Source: Cyanodermella asteris
Lineage: Eukaryota; Ascomycota; Lecanoromycetes; Ostropales; Stictidaceae
Length of the DNA: 64,000 nucleotides
Assembly: GCA_900618795.1 (NCBI GenBank)
Contig: UYJD01000001.1
Coordinates: forward strand, 2,877,239 to 2,941,238
Direction of reading: 5' to 3'
In this document: piece after piece, positions 46,014 to 57,145 of the stretch
Layout: the number at the start of each line of letters is the position of its first letter
Numbering within the stretch: the stretch's first letter is position 1
Position numbers and translations under genes: made by a program
Notes under the pieces: model-generated
What the model saw: the letters and a program-made list of their open reading frames with translations, nothing else
What the model was told of the DNA's origin: nothing
Database searches by the model: none

Positions 46014-47646
46014 CTACAACGTGTACATGAACTCCGGGTTTTCCCTGTCGGTCAAATCCAAGAATTCCTGGTTGTCGACCTTTACGTACTCCGGATTTTC
46101 ACGGAATGCAATCTTCTTCTTGTTCTGCCTGTTGTAGTACCAATGGATGCAGATGAGATCGAGAATGGCAATTGCATAACACACAATGATGGTGATTTCT
46201 GCAGGGACGTAGTTGTTGTTCCTGAAGGTTTGGGGTCCAATGATGTTTCCGACGCAGTAAGCAATCAGGAACAGGGCCGCGACCGTCGTCTTCTTTGTGT
46301 ATCTATTCATGTCAGCTTCGTCGCGCTCGCACACTTCAGCCCTGTACTTACCCGGCAATATTAGTCGACAGCAACGACAGCAACGCAACGAATCCCGTCG
46401 CCGAAGCGCCATTCAGGTAATACCCTGCCAGACGCCCACCAGGTCTACTCGCCGGGACGGCCAGGATGAGAATGAATCCCAATAATGCGCATCCGCACCA
46501 GCCTGCGCCCTGAAGGATTCTGTATCCCCATCGCTGCGACATGTAGCCCCACACCGCCAAGCTGGTGACTTCCATAGCTCCCGATGGCATGCCCAACAAC
46601 AACGTATCCTGTTCACTGTATCCAAAGCTCTTGATGAGGAGGGAGAAGAAGTTGCTCACGCCTCCGTTTGGAATATCCGCGATCAATGCATAAAAGACGA
46701 AAGCCCATGTCATTGGATCTGCGAGCGCTTCTTTGAACTGGTGCACCTTGAAGTGTTTGTTGCCAATTCCTTGCTGATTGACTCGCACGCGCTCGATTGC
46801 CAGAATGCGGTCACGTTTGCTGAGCCACCAGCAGTTGAGCTGATTGTCCGGCATGAGAATGAGGAATACGGTGCCAAAGGCGATGGTCATGCAGCCAGTC
46901 AGCAGAAAGACAATCTTCCATGCCGCGATGCTGAAGCCGTGAATTTCGTTCCCGCGGGCCAGGCCGTAAGCGACGGCGCCGCCGAAGATTTGTGCCCAGC
47001 CGTTGAAACCGAACCAAATGCCCACTCGGAGCCCCTGCTCGTGCATGGTGTACCACTGGCTTGTGAACAGAGCGAAGCCGGGTGTGACCGATGCCTCGAA
47101 GACTCCGAGGAAGAATCGTACTGCTACGGCGCCAGAGAAGTCTTTGACAGCCGCGAAGCAAGCCAATGTGATTCCCCACATGATGACACAGAACGCGGAG
47201 TACTTTGCCAGTGGCAGTCTTTGGAGGAGTCTGTTCGTCGGCCATTCCCAAGATAGGTATCCAAAGTAGAACATGGATCCCAGCCAGCTGTACTGGGCTG
47301 AGCTGATGTGGATGTCTTTCTGTAACCCCATGACGGATGCATATGATAGGGTTGTTTTGTCGAGATAGTTCAGCATGTAGACCATGCACATGATGGGCAT
47401 GATGAAGAGGTCGATGCGGCGAAGGAGTCGCTTGTTGGTGGCGGCATCGAGGACGAGGGGTTCGTCATCGTCGAGGTCTGCAAAGGCTTGAAGCGCTGCG
47501 TCGGCGTCGAGGCCGTGTTTGAGGATCTCTTCTTTGCGTTGTTTGACAGCCGACGATGATATTTCGAAGGCAGTTCCTACTGCGCTGGCTCGTCGGGAGT
47601 GATGGGAGATGGAGGCGTCCACGGGTTGTTTCTCGATGTCTGACAT
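46014..47646 (-). CDS. MFS permease, allantoate/anion:cation symporter (Dal5) type
   Basis: Two exons, 47646-46352 and 46302-46014, joined in phase 2 over a 49-nt GTAAGT...ATAG intron, give 527 residues with about 12 helices. Family marks: LLRRIDLFIMPIMCMVYMLN, the LNYLDKTTLSYA loop, FFLGVFEASVTPGF, and the second-exon helix YVPAEITIIVCYAIAILDLI. This subfamily takes up allantoate, nicotinate, pantothenate or related acids by proton symport; the substrate cannot be read from sequence. The N-terminal ~75 residues are a soluble acidic tail. The cytosolic C-tail ends EFLDLTDRENPEFMYTL, a typical conserved end. Confidence 0.93.
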
Positions 47647-48926
47647 GGTGACGGATGTGCCGAAGCTGGCAAGAACGGTGGAGCAATGTGCCAGAGATGA
47701 CAGGAACGAGTCTCAAGCCCGTCTACATCGATTGCATACGAGCGACGGGGCGAAAGTGAGCACGCGATAACAAGCGTCGAACGCGATGCAACAGAACGAT
47801 GCAGACGGGACGGTGCTAGCCATTTCTGACCATGTTTCTACCTATCAAAGCTGAGACCCTGCGTGGTATCGTCTCCCGAGGGGCTGTCATCGAACACGAC
47901 GATTAAGTAAGTACCCACCGTCTTCTAATCGAAGAGTGCTTGGCCATTCCATTCATCACTTCCAACACGGCGGGTAGTGTAGCTCGTTCCTCCATCGGGC
48001 GCGGCGTTCCCAAGCTTCCCCACAAAGACACGCCGTTCCCAGCCAGTCTGCCTCACACGGGGATGCAAGCAGTCCGTCGTCAGCCGGGCGTCCACAAGCC
48101 AAAGGTAAGGTACTCGGACAGGATAGGCTTCGGCTTCGCGGTGGTAAGTTCAAACCGCTGGGACGTTGGGCGTTGGAACGGGTATTTCGCTGGAATAATG
48201 CGCCGCTGATGGGTAAGTAGGTCGCGCCGACAGAGATGGACCTTCAGCAGTCTTCCTCGCTTGTTCTATCGAGATGGATGATAATTATGGAGACTGTTTA
48301 TCTTCGGTGGTTGCTCCCACTCGGGCTCGAGCTGTGCGGGGATTATTGCGAGGTCGGCCTGCGTCGGATTTCGGGAAACGCCACGGGGTGGTCATTGCTC
48401 AAGGTGTCTACGTGCGATCGCTGGTTGGCCATGAGGCTCATCAGGTCGCCATTTCTCGACCAGCGGCCGCTGACCAGCTTGAAAGTCATTCTCGTGAAAG
48501 GTCAGCCCCATCTCGCGTTACTCATCAGAAACAACGATCAATATCAGGGCAATTACTCTGGCCGCGCACTCGCCAATATGTTTATTATTCCGATTTGTAA
48601 CCTGTCAAATATTCCGACATCTAACAAAAGCTACATGCCGCTATCAAATGCTGCGCTGCAGAGGGGTATCATCAAATGCACGATGCTCAAATCCAAATCC
48701 ATGTCCCGAAATCTTGCTGTATGTGCGTGGTGCTTTCGACCTCTGCTTGGGTCTCTGCTGTCGAAAGACGATCCGCTTGGAAGTACCGCCGACGAACCGC
48801 CCCCGATGAAGGAGATGTGATGCTGAGCTCCTCCGCGATCATTGACCGCAACGGTAAAGCCACCGGCGACGGTGGCAGCCCAATTACGATTGAGAATGGC
48901 TTCAGCATTCGCTCTCGACATCTGTG
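47647..48926. other. Intergenic, 1.3 kb
   Basis: Contains the MFS promoter and the 3' side of the next minus-strand gene. Frames around 48236-48820 lack recognisable similarity and codon quality. Confidence 0.4.
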
Positions 48927-49844
48927 CTATCGGTGCTTGGCATCGCCAAAGCATGTCCAGCTCTTTCCGGTGTCACGACCTGTATTGTGTACTTTCTCAT
49001 CCAGCCGGTTCTCCTTGTCGTCGTCAAGATCGAGTCGGTGTCGCCGTATACTCTTCGCATCGTCATTATTCGCATCGTAAAACTCGACTCGACTTCCTCG
49101 CCAGAAGCAGTCGGGTGTAATCCTCCTCCACAATCCTCGCACGCCCTTCCTATCACGGTCATACTTCTCGTACGTCCTCTTCCTCGTGGCCGGATTCGTC
49201 CAGTCGATGACGGCCGGTGCTGGGGCCGCCTCTCTAGAGTTGAGGTAGTCATCATGGTTGATGCTGGTCCGCGACTTCAGCGTACTGGCATTGGACTTCG
49301 TATGGACAGCGTCGATCGACTGCTTTGGTGACAGAACGGGCGGGAACGACGCTTGAGACGTCGGAGCAGACCAGATCTGAGACGACGGCCGGCTTGTCTT
49401 TGGGAATATGGCGCAAGCACGGGCATGCACGGCATATATCTCCTCCTGCGTCTGGCGACGACTCCCCAATCGTGGGCGTTGTGAAAAGCTGGCGGAATAG
49501 GATGGACGGCGGGACGCTGGTGGCGTCACACCTTGCGTACCGCTGCGCTGCTGCCGGTGTGTCGAGGAGGAGGACGATCCGACGGTGAATTTGCTGTCTT
49601 TGCGTTCCATGTCGGTGGCGGTGAGATCCAGCTCATCGCCGTGTTTGAGAGAGGTTGGCGGAGAGGGAGGGCCATGCTGTGTATATGCGCATGACGTGGA
49701 GGGTGTTGTGTTTGCACCTGATTGTGATTGTGATGGCTCACTGTGGTGGGACTCATGTGAAGGTGGGAGGGAGTGGAATGAGTCGGCATGTGATAGGTTG
49801 CTTGACTTCGATGCCCGGCGGGTCCCGTGACACACTTGTAGCAT
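48927..49844 (-). CDS. Fungal-specific disordered protein with a C-terminal conserved motif
   Basis: 305 residues from an ATG, one exon; family not named. The first ~200 residues are Ser/Pro/Gln-rich and disordered. The last ~100 residues hold a compact, aromatic and basic block (VIDWTNPATRKRTYEKYDRD then GVRGLWRRITPDCFWRGSR and VEFYD). The contrast between the two halves, and the style of the block, suggest a short conserved interaction module, which I recall as a recurrent pattern in ascomycete hypothetical proteins. No membrane segment or enzyme motif is visible. Confidence 0.6.
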   Translation of the reverse strand: MLQVCHGTRRASKSSNLSHADSFHSLPPSHESHHSEPSQSQSGANTTPSTSCAYTQHGPPSPPTSLKHGDELDLTATDMERKDSKFTVGSSSSSTHRQQRSGTQGVTPPASRRPSYSASFSQRPRLGSRRQTQEEIYAVHARACAIFPKTSRPSSQIWSAPTSQASFPPVLSPKQSIDAVHTKSNASTLKSRTSINHDDYLNSREAAPAPAVIDWTNPATRKRTYEKYDRDRKGVRGLWRRITPDCFWRGSRVEFYDANNDDAKSIRRHRLDLDDDKENRLDEKVHNTGRDTGKSWTCFGDAKHR

Positions 49845-51229
49845 GATTTAGGCGGCCTGTGAGAGCATGCAGAGGAATATAGTCAGAGAAGCTGTGCGAG
49901 TTGAAACGTAGTGGCTTTGAGTGAGGTTATAGCGACTTTGAGCGTCAGAGTCAATTTACCCTTGCAGGTAGTTAGGTCCAGACCGACTCGAGGGTGTTGA
50001 TTCTCGAATGGTGGCTGTCGCAGGCTGTGTACAGTCCGCAGGTACCTAACAAACCTGCAACTGCAGTGTTTGGGACGAAAAGGAAATGGAAGAAGACAGA
50101 GGCGATAAAGAAAAGATGTCACATTGTTGCTAAAAAGCCCCCCCAATGATCGAGATGTGCGGCCAGCTCACAAGCGATTGTCTATACTCCATCAAGGACA
50201 CTACTGGGACGCTGGGTTGCTGGGGTTGAGAAACGGAGCTTCACCGATCATGTTGGGCAAGCCAATGGGCTCACTTTGCGTTGTGTATCTGTCACGCTGG
50301 CGCCGTCGATGCCTCGAATAGCGCCCGCGGTCGGTGGATCTGTGGGTCAGGACGGCCACATGATGGGAGTTTGACCCTCGAACGGTCAATCCTCGTTTCT
50401 TGGGTCCGCTGAGACAGGCCTCACAAGGGGCAGTCTAGACATTGTCACGTTGTTCAGTAGAAGCGTGTCTGAGTGCGACACGCGACCAGGTTGGTGATGC
50501 GCAGCCAAAGCAGTGTCGAACAACCCACGAAGAGATTGTTCGCGGTGCATCTTTGTCAGTTCTTGCAAGGGACGACAATCTTTCTCCACCGTGGCCGACC
50601 TCTGTGCTCCACGTGGCTGGCGGTTCCTGGCTTAGCGCTGATCTCTGCTGCTGTGTTCACTGATGTTTCGCCTCACCACGATGCAATCAGAGTGCTCTCG
50701 GGGACGAGTTGAGGACGGTCTGGAACGGCAACAGGACTGCGGCTTGCGATACTCGCATTATTGCCGCCTCTCTATTCGAACGTACATGGACGCTTCGTGC
50801 TGGATCAAAGCATTCTGTAATCGGCATGCTCACCGCCAACTTGACGCGCTAGAGAAGAGCCGGCATTTGAGCTGCCCTAGACCAGAAGTATCGTGATTCG
50901 TGCCGCCCTGCGGACTCCACTTCTCGGCGGTAGTTTGCCGAGTGGGGCAGCTCAACACTTTGTTGAATCGCAAACATGACGTGAGTGAGGTCAGGAAGGT
51001 AGGTACCTATTCAGTCAGTGCACAGACGGATAGAAACATGAGATGGGCTACGACGGGCCTGACTGCCCGCTTGGTGTGCAAAGAAAATGATCTAGCAATT
51101 GGTTTTCGACTATCCGGCACGCTCTTTACGCCCCGCTCTTCGATCACAACCCCGCCATGGCCGCGATACTTTCTCCCAGGTCATTCTCCGCGATCACAAG
51201 ACCAAAAACTGCACGATGCAAAACAAAAA
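49845..51229. other. Gene-free stretch before the tRNA
   Basis: 1.4 kb with short frames only. The part near 49845 is the upstream region of the disordered-protein gene. No transposon or RNA gene was recognised. Confidence 0.4.
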
Positions 51230-51316
51230 TTCCGATACCGGGAATTGAACCCGGGTCTGCTCGGACCTTTGCTCTGCAATGAGAGCGAGCGATGCTAGCC
51301 ACTACACCATATCGGA
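51230..51316 (-). tRNA. tRNA-Glu(CTC) with a 15-nt intron
   Basis: An 87-nt gene read on the complement. The acceptor stem TCCGATA (51316-51310) pairs perfectly with TATCGGA (51237-51231), and the discriminator is A at 51230. The T arm is CCGGG-TTCAATT-CCCGG. The anticodon stem GCTCG (51290-51286) pairs with CGAGC (51263-51259). The anticodon CTC lies at 51283-51281. A 15-nt intron (51279-51265) sits one base 3' of the anticodon, the canonical position, and contains GAG, which can pair with the anticodon. No CCA is encoded, as expected for a eukaryote. Confidence 0.95.
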
Positions 51317-52056
51317 AGCCTGTAAACTTGTAGAACACATGTGCCGTGCCAGTTCTTGTTGTCGGAAATGGATCGAAATGTAATTTATATACTTGACATG
51401 TGTTCCAGTCTGTTAGACGTAGGCAAAATTGACTGGTTACCAGTCTAGAGATTAACTGATAATGGTCGAATGACAGCCAGTCCCGAGGTCACGCTTAATT
51501 CGGCAAACAAAGTAAAGGCGCAGGCGTACCATCGCCCAAGGGTAGCCATTGCTCAAAGCCGATACTTCTCTGCCGACCTCGTACGCTACCTTAATCGGGA
51601 TCTCAGCATGTGTGTCTCCTGCCACTGTCACTTGTATAAATGAGGGCATGAAGGACTACTTACGCAACTGTGAGTCTTCAAGGCAGTCCTCGCTAGACAA
51701 CAAGGATGTTAAGTAGTGATCTCAACCAAGTGCAGATGGACATCGATATGATACATCTAGTAATAACCTTTTATTCATACAGAAATACTGTAGAGCCTGC
51801 TCGGGATGAATGCTGGCTACCCTGCGGCCACTTTGTGCCGTCTGCTATCCAAAACAGACATTATTCTCCAAGACTGTCCTGTCCGGCTGCTGTGTCGAGA
51901 CTGATTCATGATTCCACCAAAATTTGTCGCTGTAAATACTGGCGGTCTTCCGCCGGCGGGGGTATCCGCACTAGCAGTGACTGTTTTGGTGCAGCTGCAT
52001 CGTTATCGTTCCATGGGTTCTGCTGGGTGTTGTGCTTGGTCTGTCAAACGAATCGT
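51317..52056. other. Gene-free stretch
   Basis: 0.74 kb between the tRNA and the glutaredoxin stop codon. No gene recognised; the glutaredoxin 3' UTR is expected near 52056. Confidence 0.45.
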
Positions 52057-52923
52057 TCAGACCTTTTCATTCTTCTTGACTTCCATGATTCGCTTCCCGC
52101 CCATTGTCTTGATCTTTTCAATCAGTTTGTCGTCATGGTCCAGCGCCTCGACATCATCTCCCCCGCCAATGCTCTTGCCGCTGATGAGAATGTTGGGCAC
52201 CGTCCTACGCCCGGTAGAGTCGAGAAGCTTGTCCTGAAGTTGAGGTCCCAGAGAGTGGTGATCGAGCTCGACGATGAAGGGAGCGGGAGTGATGGTGTAC
52301 TTGGCGAAGATCGCTTTGGCTTTCTTGCTGAACGGACAGTACGACTTGGAGAAAATGATGATCGGGCTGCGCTTCAGAATTTCTGTGAGCGCTGCATCGA
52401 CCTGACGCTCTTCGTCCGTCTTCTCTGCCTTGACGTCGGCAGCGACGGTGTCATCGTCAGTCCACTTCCCCTGAGTGGCGCCGACTTCGTGAGGCAGCTT
52501 GGATTTGACTTCGGGAGCGGCCTTGTCGTCAATTCCTCCTAGAACCTTCTGACTGCCCTGGTTTGTCTCCGTCTCGTCGATGATCTTGGCGCCTCCTTTC
52601 GCGTTGATGTCGAGATGCTCATGAGTTTGTTCATGACCGTGGTCGTGTTCGTGTCCAGTATCGGTTCCCTTCTTGCGACGCTCCTCGGCTTCAGCAGCGA
52701 CTTCCTCCTTGACCTGTTTGGCAGCTTCGCGCAGCTTCGCGTCGGCGACGGCGCCGGTTCCTCCTCTTACTTGGTCGGAATGCTTAAGGCCGATAGCCTC
52801 GATCGTCTTCTCGAGGAACGCCTGGTCGGACTCGGAGACGGATCGCGAAAGGAAGAAGAGGGTGATGAAGATCAAGACCGTGATGACCGAGATGGCCTTG
52901 AGGCGGCGGGCTGAAGGCATCAT
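52057..52923 (-). CDS. Membrane-anchored monothiol glutaredoxin (Grx6/Grx7-type)
   Basis: 288 residues, one exon, starting at tandem ATGs. An N-terminal signal anchor lies at about residues 9-27 (KAISVITVLIFITLFFL), so the domain should face the secretory lumen, as in yeast Grx6/7. The C-terminal glutaredoxin domain has a monothiol active site CPFS (196-199) within SKSYCPFSKKAK, the cis-Pro TVP (241-243) and the glutathione-binding GGGDD (253-257). The linker is unusually long and carries a His-rich run, GHEHDHGHEQTHEH (six His within residues 91-103), which is not a normal glutaredoxin feature. The function, thiol redox or iron-sulfur handling in the early secretory pathway, is inferred from the family. 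Confidence 0.9.
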   Translation of the reverse strand: MMPSARRLKAISVITVLIFITLFFLSRSVSESDQAFLEKTIEAIGLKHSDQVRGGTGAVADAKLREAAKQVKEEVAAEAEERRKKGTDTGHEHDHGHEQTHEHLDINAKGGAKIIDETETNQGSQKVLGGIDDKAAPEVKSKLPHEVGATQGKWTDDDTVAADVKAEKTDEERQVDAALTEILKRSPIIIFSKSYCPFSKKAKAIFAKYTITPAPFIVELDHHSLGPQLQDKLLDSTGRRTVPNILISGKSIGGGDDVEALDHDDKLIEKIKTMGGKRIMEVKKNEKV

Positions 52924-53799
52924 GGAGGGATCGAGGTGCGACAGAGTCGGCTGTTGAGGAGATGGGCAGGTGCTGACTTAAAGAGGAGTCGAGGAGAGGA
53001 GTCTGAGTAGGGTAGCCAGATCAGGCGTGGCGTGGAGTAGTGAGTAGGCGCAAGATGATGAACGTGACAAGACGATGATCAGGTACAGTGCGGAGTCGTT
53101 GACGCTGAGCCCTGGTTGAGCCGGGGCCTTGATTTCCTTGGTTTGCGTCTAGATGCGGTGGCGCAAAGCGGCACACGGCTGGCCGGGAACAAACAAGGGA
53201 GTGTCGCAGCACGAAAAGGACAGAGTCGGTGTTGAAGAATCGAGCAAAGGACTCGAGCTGAAGATGAAGCAGGGCTGTTCTGCTGCAGGGGAAGTAGTAG
53301 ACAAGGCAGGCATCAGGAAAGGGCTGACGCTTGACATGGGTTTGCAGCGTCAAATCGCATGTCGACATGCACTCGAGGCAAGTCAACCACATCCGGCTCT
53401 GCGGCAACTGAGACGGGCGAGATCGAGCTCCAGGCTGTCCACTGAACTTAAACTCCACTACCATATGCAGGCTAGTGTCATCGGCTTGTCTTCTTCGAGA
53501 GCCTGTTCCTCACTCCTTGTTCTTGTTCTGAGACCTCGGCGTTTACGACTGCCGTCATGATGTTATGCAACGGACCGCATGCAATCGGGAACAATGCATT
53601 GAAGGTGACATCGCTTGTATACACCCTTCTAGAATCTCTTCATGCGCCATACTATGGACAATCTTGTTAATAATATATGGTGCTTCTAGTCTGTCACGTG
53701 CGAAGGCTCAACAGCTAGCGCGAGTCAGTATCAGTCAGCTCGTTCCAGGTGCCCGCATTTTCAGGCTCACCGGTTTTGTGACAATATGGCAAGCTCAAG
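52924..53799. other. Divergent intergenic region
   Basis: 0.88 kb between the glutaredoxin and HET starts, holding both promoters. Several short frames overlap here without similarity. Confidence 0.45.
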
Positions 53800-55605
53800 A
53801 TGCGTCTCATCAATGTCTCTACTTATGCTCTGACAGAGGTCAACTACGGCTCAGTCCCTCCCTATGCTGTGCTCTCGCATCGCTGGGCCGAAGGCGAAGT
53901 GCTATACCGAACGTTCCTGGACGGCCCAGCACGTCAAAATCTCAAAGGATGGACCAAAATTGACCATGCCTGCAAACAAGCATCTGCAGATGGCCTCCAA
54001 TTCGTTTGGGTGGACACGTGCTGCATAGACAAGGACAGCAGCGCAGAGTTGTCCGAGGCCATCAATTCAATGTTCGCATGGTACCGGGGCGCGGGCGTCT
54101 GCTATGCATATCTTGAAGACGTCCACTTGACTCCAGATGTTCCGAAGCAGGATCTGTATCGCAAGCTGATCGAACTTACGGTCGAATCCGGTGGATCTCT
54201 TGCTCAGCAGCTCCAACAGCTTGCCATCCTCCAACAATTGTCCATTGCAGCGGTAGATATCATTCGATCGAGTCGATGGTTTACGAGAGGTTGGACGCTG
54301 CAAGAGCTACTTGCGCCCAAGAGAGTCGAGTTCTTTTCGGCTGGATGGAAGCACGTTGGGAGTAAACAGGGCCTTGCGCCTTTGATCTCCAGCATCACTC
54401 GTATCGATGAGCCATACTTGACCGGCCGTTCGGTGTACTCTGCCAGTATTGCCAAACGCATGTCTTGGGCTGCGGATCGGCAAACGACGAGGATCGAGGA
54501 TATTGCGTATTGTTTGATGGGCCTTTTCGACGTCAACATGCCACTGCTCTACGGCGAGGGTAGCAAGTCGTTCATCCGCTTGCAGGAAGAGATTCTACGA
54601 GTATCGGATGATCAGTCTCTGTTTGCTTGGAGTAACAGAGACGCATCGGAGGGATCCCTGTGCGGCTTGTTGGCAAGGCATCCGAACATGTTCAGGGAAT
54701 CTGGCGAGATTGAGCCTATCCAGGACTACGACACTGACCATGGGCCGACGAGCATGACCAACCTGGGTTTGTCTATGAACCTTCATCTCATTACCGCGCC
54801 GTGGTCCACCGATTCTTATATTGCGAGGCTTCGATGCACTGGCTCTCGAAACCAGGTTGTCGGTGTTGGCGTCATGCTTCGGAAGCTAGCTGCCCGTGGT
54901 CATTTGTATGCTCGCGTCCAGCAGGGCAAGCTCTTTGTCGAGCCGAGAGAGGGATTGCTCACTCAGGTCTATGTGCGTCAGAATCCGGTGGTGGTCGAAC
55001 CGGCCGAATATCATGCCACGACCCAAGCAGTACCCATCGAGCAAACAGATTACAAGCCGACGGACACGGAGAAGCTCGAAATAGTATGTGCACACTATGG
55101 AGGGAAGGAGTATACAACTTATGCGAAGATCCTCTTCAACGATGGCAATAATTTGAAGGTGGACAGCCACGAGCCAGGTTTTCCCGACCCCTGGTACGGA
55201 GTGCACAAAAGCATATCCTTCATCTACTGCCTAGGCGAAGAAAGGCGTCTGTTCGTTTGTCAAGACGATACGGGAACCCACAATCTCGTGGTTGGACCCA
55301 TCACCAAGTCCCAGAACGGCCGTGCAGACATCTTTGAAGTTCGACCCCGGCCCAAGCCTTCACGGAGTGGTGTTGAGATATTGGCGATTGTTTGGGGTGG
55401 AAGAGAGGTACGAGATCCACAAGTTGATGCGTACTGCTATGGCCAGTTTGAGAAGGGCGGAGGCATTGCTTGGTACAATGAGACTATGGGTGGGGACGCT
55501 TGGCCGATGAATCAGAAATCGGGCGCGATTTATTTTGTCAGGAACGGATCGTCTTTGGTTGAGTCTACCAGTGGGCGTGAGGGAACAACCTCCTCAAGTT
55601 CGTGA
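53800..55605 (+). CDS. HET-domain (heterokaryon incompatibility) protein
   Basis: 601 residues from an ATG, one exon. The start MRLINVSTYAL and the three HET blocks are clear: PPYAVLSHRW (LSHRW at 25-29), FVWVDTCCIDK (DTCCID at 72-77) with the following AINSMFAWYRGA helix, and SRWFTRGWTLQELLAPKRV (GWTLQELLAP at 164-173). IEDIAYCLMGLFDVNMPLLYG follows, the usual end of the region. The remaining ~330 residues have no known domain. HET proteins act in fungal non-self recognition and can trigger cell death, but many are uncharacterised. The gene converges with the kinase-like gene, with only 31 nt between stops. Confidence 0.95.
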   Translation: MRLINVSTYALTEVNYGSVPPYAVLSHRWAEGEVLYRTFLDGPARQNLKGWTKIDHACKQASADGLQFVWVDTCCIDKDSSAELSEAINSMFAWYRGAGVCYAYLEDVHLTPDVPKQDLYRKLIELTVESGGSLAQQLQQLAILQQLSIAAVDIIRSSRWFTRGWTLQELLAPKRVEFFSAGWKHVGSKQGLAPLISSITRIDEPYLTGRSVYSASIAKRMSWAADRQTTRIEDIAYCLMGLFDVNMPLLYGEGSKSFIRLQEEILRVSDDQSLFAWSNRDASEGSLCGLLARHPNMFRESGEIEPIQDYDTDHGPTSMTNLGLSMNLHLITAPWSTDSYIARLRCTGSRNQVVGVGVMLRKLAARGHLYARVQQGKLFVEPREGLLTQVYVRQNPVVVEPAEYHATTQAVPIEQTDYKPTDTEKLEIVCAHYGGKEYTTYAKILFNDGNNLKVDSHEPGFPDPWYGVHKSISFIYCLGEERRLFVCQDDTGTHNLVVGPITKSQNGRADIFEVRPRPKPSRSGVEILAIVWGGREVRDPQVDAYCYGQFEKGGGIAWYNETMGGDAWPMNQKSGAIYFVRNGSSLVESTSGREGTTSSSS

Positions 55606-55636
55606 TGGAAATGATGAGCTCTGCCGAAGCGGCGTC

Positions 55637-56867
55637 CTACTGCTTCTCCAACCAATCCCGCCACGCTGCATCGTCTATTATGTGCCGTACTCGAGCCTCC
55701 AGCCATGCAGTATTCCCCCAGAAGCCCCACGAAGCCTGGAACCGCAGCCAATCCACCAAAGCCGCGTGCCAATGCTTCACGAACTCGTTCAAGTCGTACT
55801 TCTTCCCCGACACCCTTTTCAACACAGCCAGATAGCGCATCAACAATTTTTTCTCTCCCTCCTGCATCGCAAGCTTGTTGTGTGTGGTCTCGGCCAGGAG
55901 CTGCTCCGGCACGGAGCAGGTGAAGAGCTTTGCGAGGTCACAGACGCCGAGCCCAATGCCAAAATACTGAAAGTCAAAGAAGGCCACTGCGGATCCATCG
56001 GATGTGGTGAAGAGGTTCTCGCTCTTGACGTCGCCGTGGATGAGCGTTTCGAACGGTCTGATTGAAGACGACTGATCAATCGATGCGGATGGGGAAAGAA
56101 ACCGCGCAACCTCCTCCGCGAGACTCATTCGATTTGTGCCTTGAGGTCTACAAAGCACGCTCCATTCCGAATCTGCATCGTGAGCGAGATCGTTGTATTC
56201 TTTGCGACGAGTTGCAAGATACCTACCACAGTCAATACATGCGACCCAGTCTCGTTGCGTGGACTCACGTGTAGCCTCCATTCAGCCAGACGCTGCTCCC
56301 ACTCCGAGCCATCTTCGCCTCCTCCAAGGGTGGCTTCTTCAGAAGGCCCCTTTCGTTGTCTAGCTTCTCATGCTGCTTCCACCAAAAGCCATGGAACGTC
56401 GCCAACCACTCCAGCGCCGCATGAACTTGTTTCTCGTTCAGCTCGCCCCTTTTCTCGCCCGCAACGGGAAAATCGATCCGTAGATCTGTCAGGAGCATTG
56501 CGATTGTGCTTCGTTCCTGCTGCGTCTCGTTGATGCTGCCGAGACATTTTGCTACCGCTGCGTCTTGCGGTAGGGATGGAGCCAAGTGGTCGTAGAAGTA
56601 TTGCTCCACTTGGTAGGAGATGATCTTGCGAAGATGGCCCTCATCTCGGGATTTTGGAGAGGCCGAGGGAGGCGTCACGAGCTTCAGAATCAGCGTCGAA
56701 GCATTGACGGTGCAAGGGAGAGAGGGGTCTATTGGCTGGACTTCTATGCGGCAAATCTGGCCGTAACCGGCCCAGAGGGCTTGAAGAACGGTGTAGCGGA
56801 TGACATGAAGATTGTGGGGCAGAAGCAATGAGTTCGCGATTTCAGTAATGTCAGCCGCTGGAGACAT
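55637..56867 (-). CDS. Ecdysteroid/CHK kinase-like (aminoglycoside-phosphotransferase fold) protein
   Basis: Two exons, 56867-56269 and 56222-55637, joined in phase 2 over a 46-nt GTGAGT...GTAG intron, give 394 residues. Kinase-fold motifs of the choline/aminoglycoside kinase group are present: a lysine in ASTLILKLV, the catalytic loop LIHGDVKSEN (HGD at 262-264, N at 269) and the metal-binding AFFDFQYFGIG. The group phosphorylates small molecules, and the DUF1679/EcKinase-like branch is the best fit; the substrate is unknown. The junction rebuilds WLNGGYTYLATRRKEYNDLA. The 3' end almost touches the HET gene. Confidence 0.85.
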
Positions 56868-57145
56868 CTCGGATGAATAGTATTGTCAGCGGCGGAAAAC
56901 CGCACGCATCGCGTTGTAGGAACCCCTCTGCCTACTTACGTAGCTCAGTAGTCAATTACGTACCAGCACGTTCGCCAACCACCTACCTATGTAACTACCA
57001 AAGCGTATAGCCACATGAGTGCCACATTGCCATTGAAACAGGTACACATGCTAGTCATTTTGCGCACGTTTGAGCGAGGAGATCACGATGTAGGCTGGCA
57101 AGGCCGCACTGGGTGTCAGCCGACCCCGCCATCAAGTATCATAAT
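56868..57145. other. Short intergenic region
   Basis: Holds the promoter of the kinase-like gene and the 3' end of the broken gene. Direct repeats of CTACCTA type occur near 56930-56995. Confidence 0.4.

Noticed and set aside
48236-48820. Plus-strand frame of 194 codons
   Set aside because: No family resemblance and poor compositional signal; treated as intergenic.
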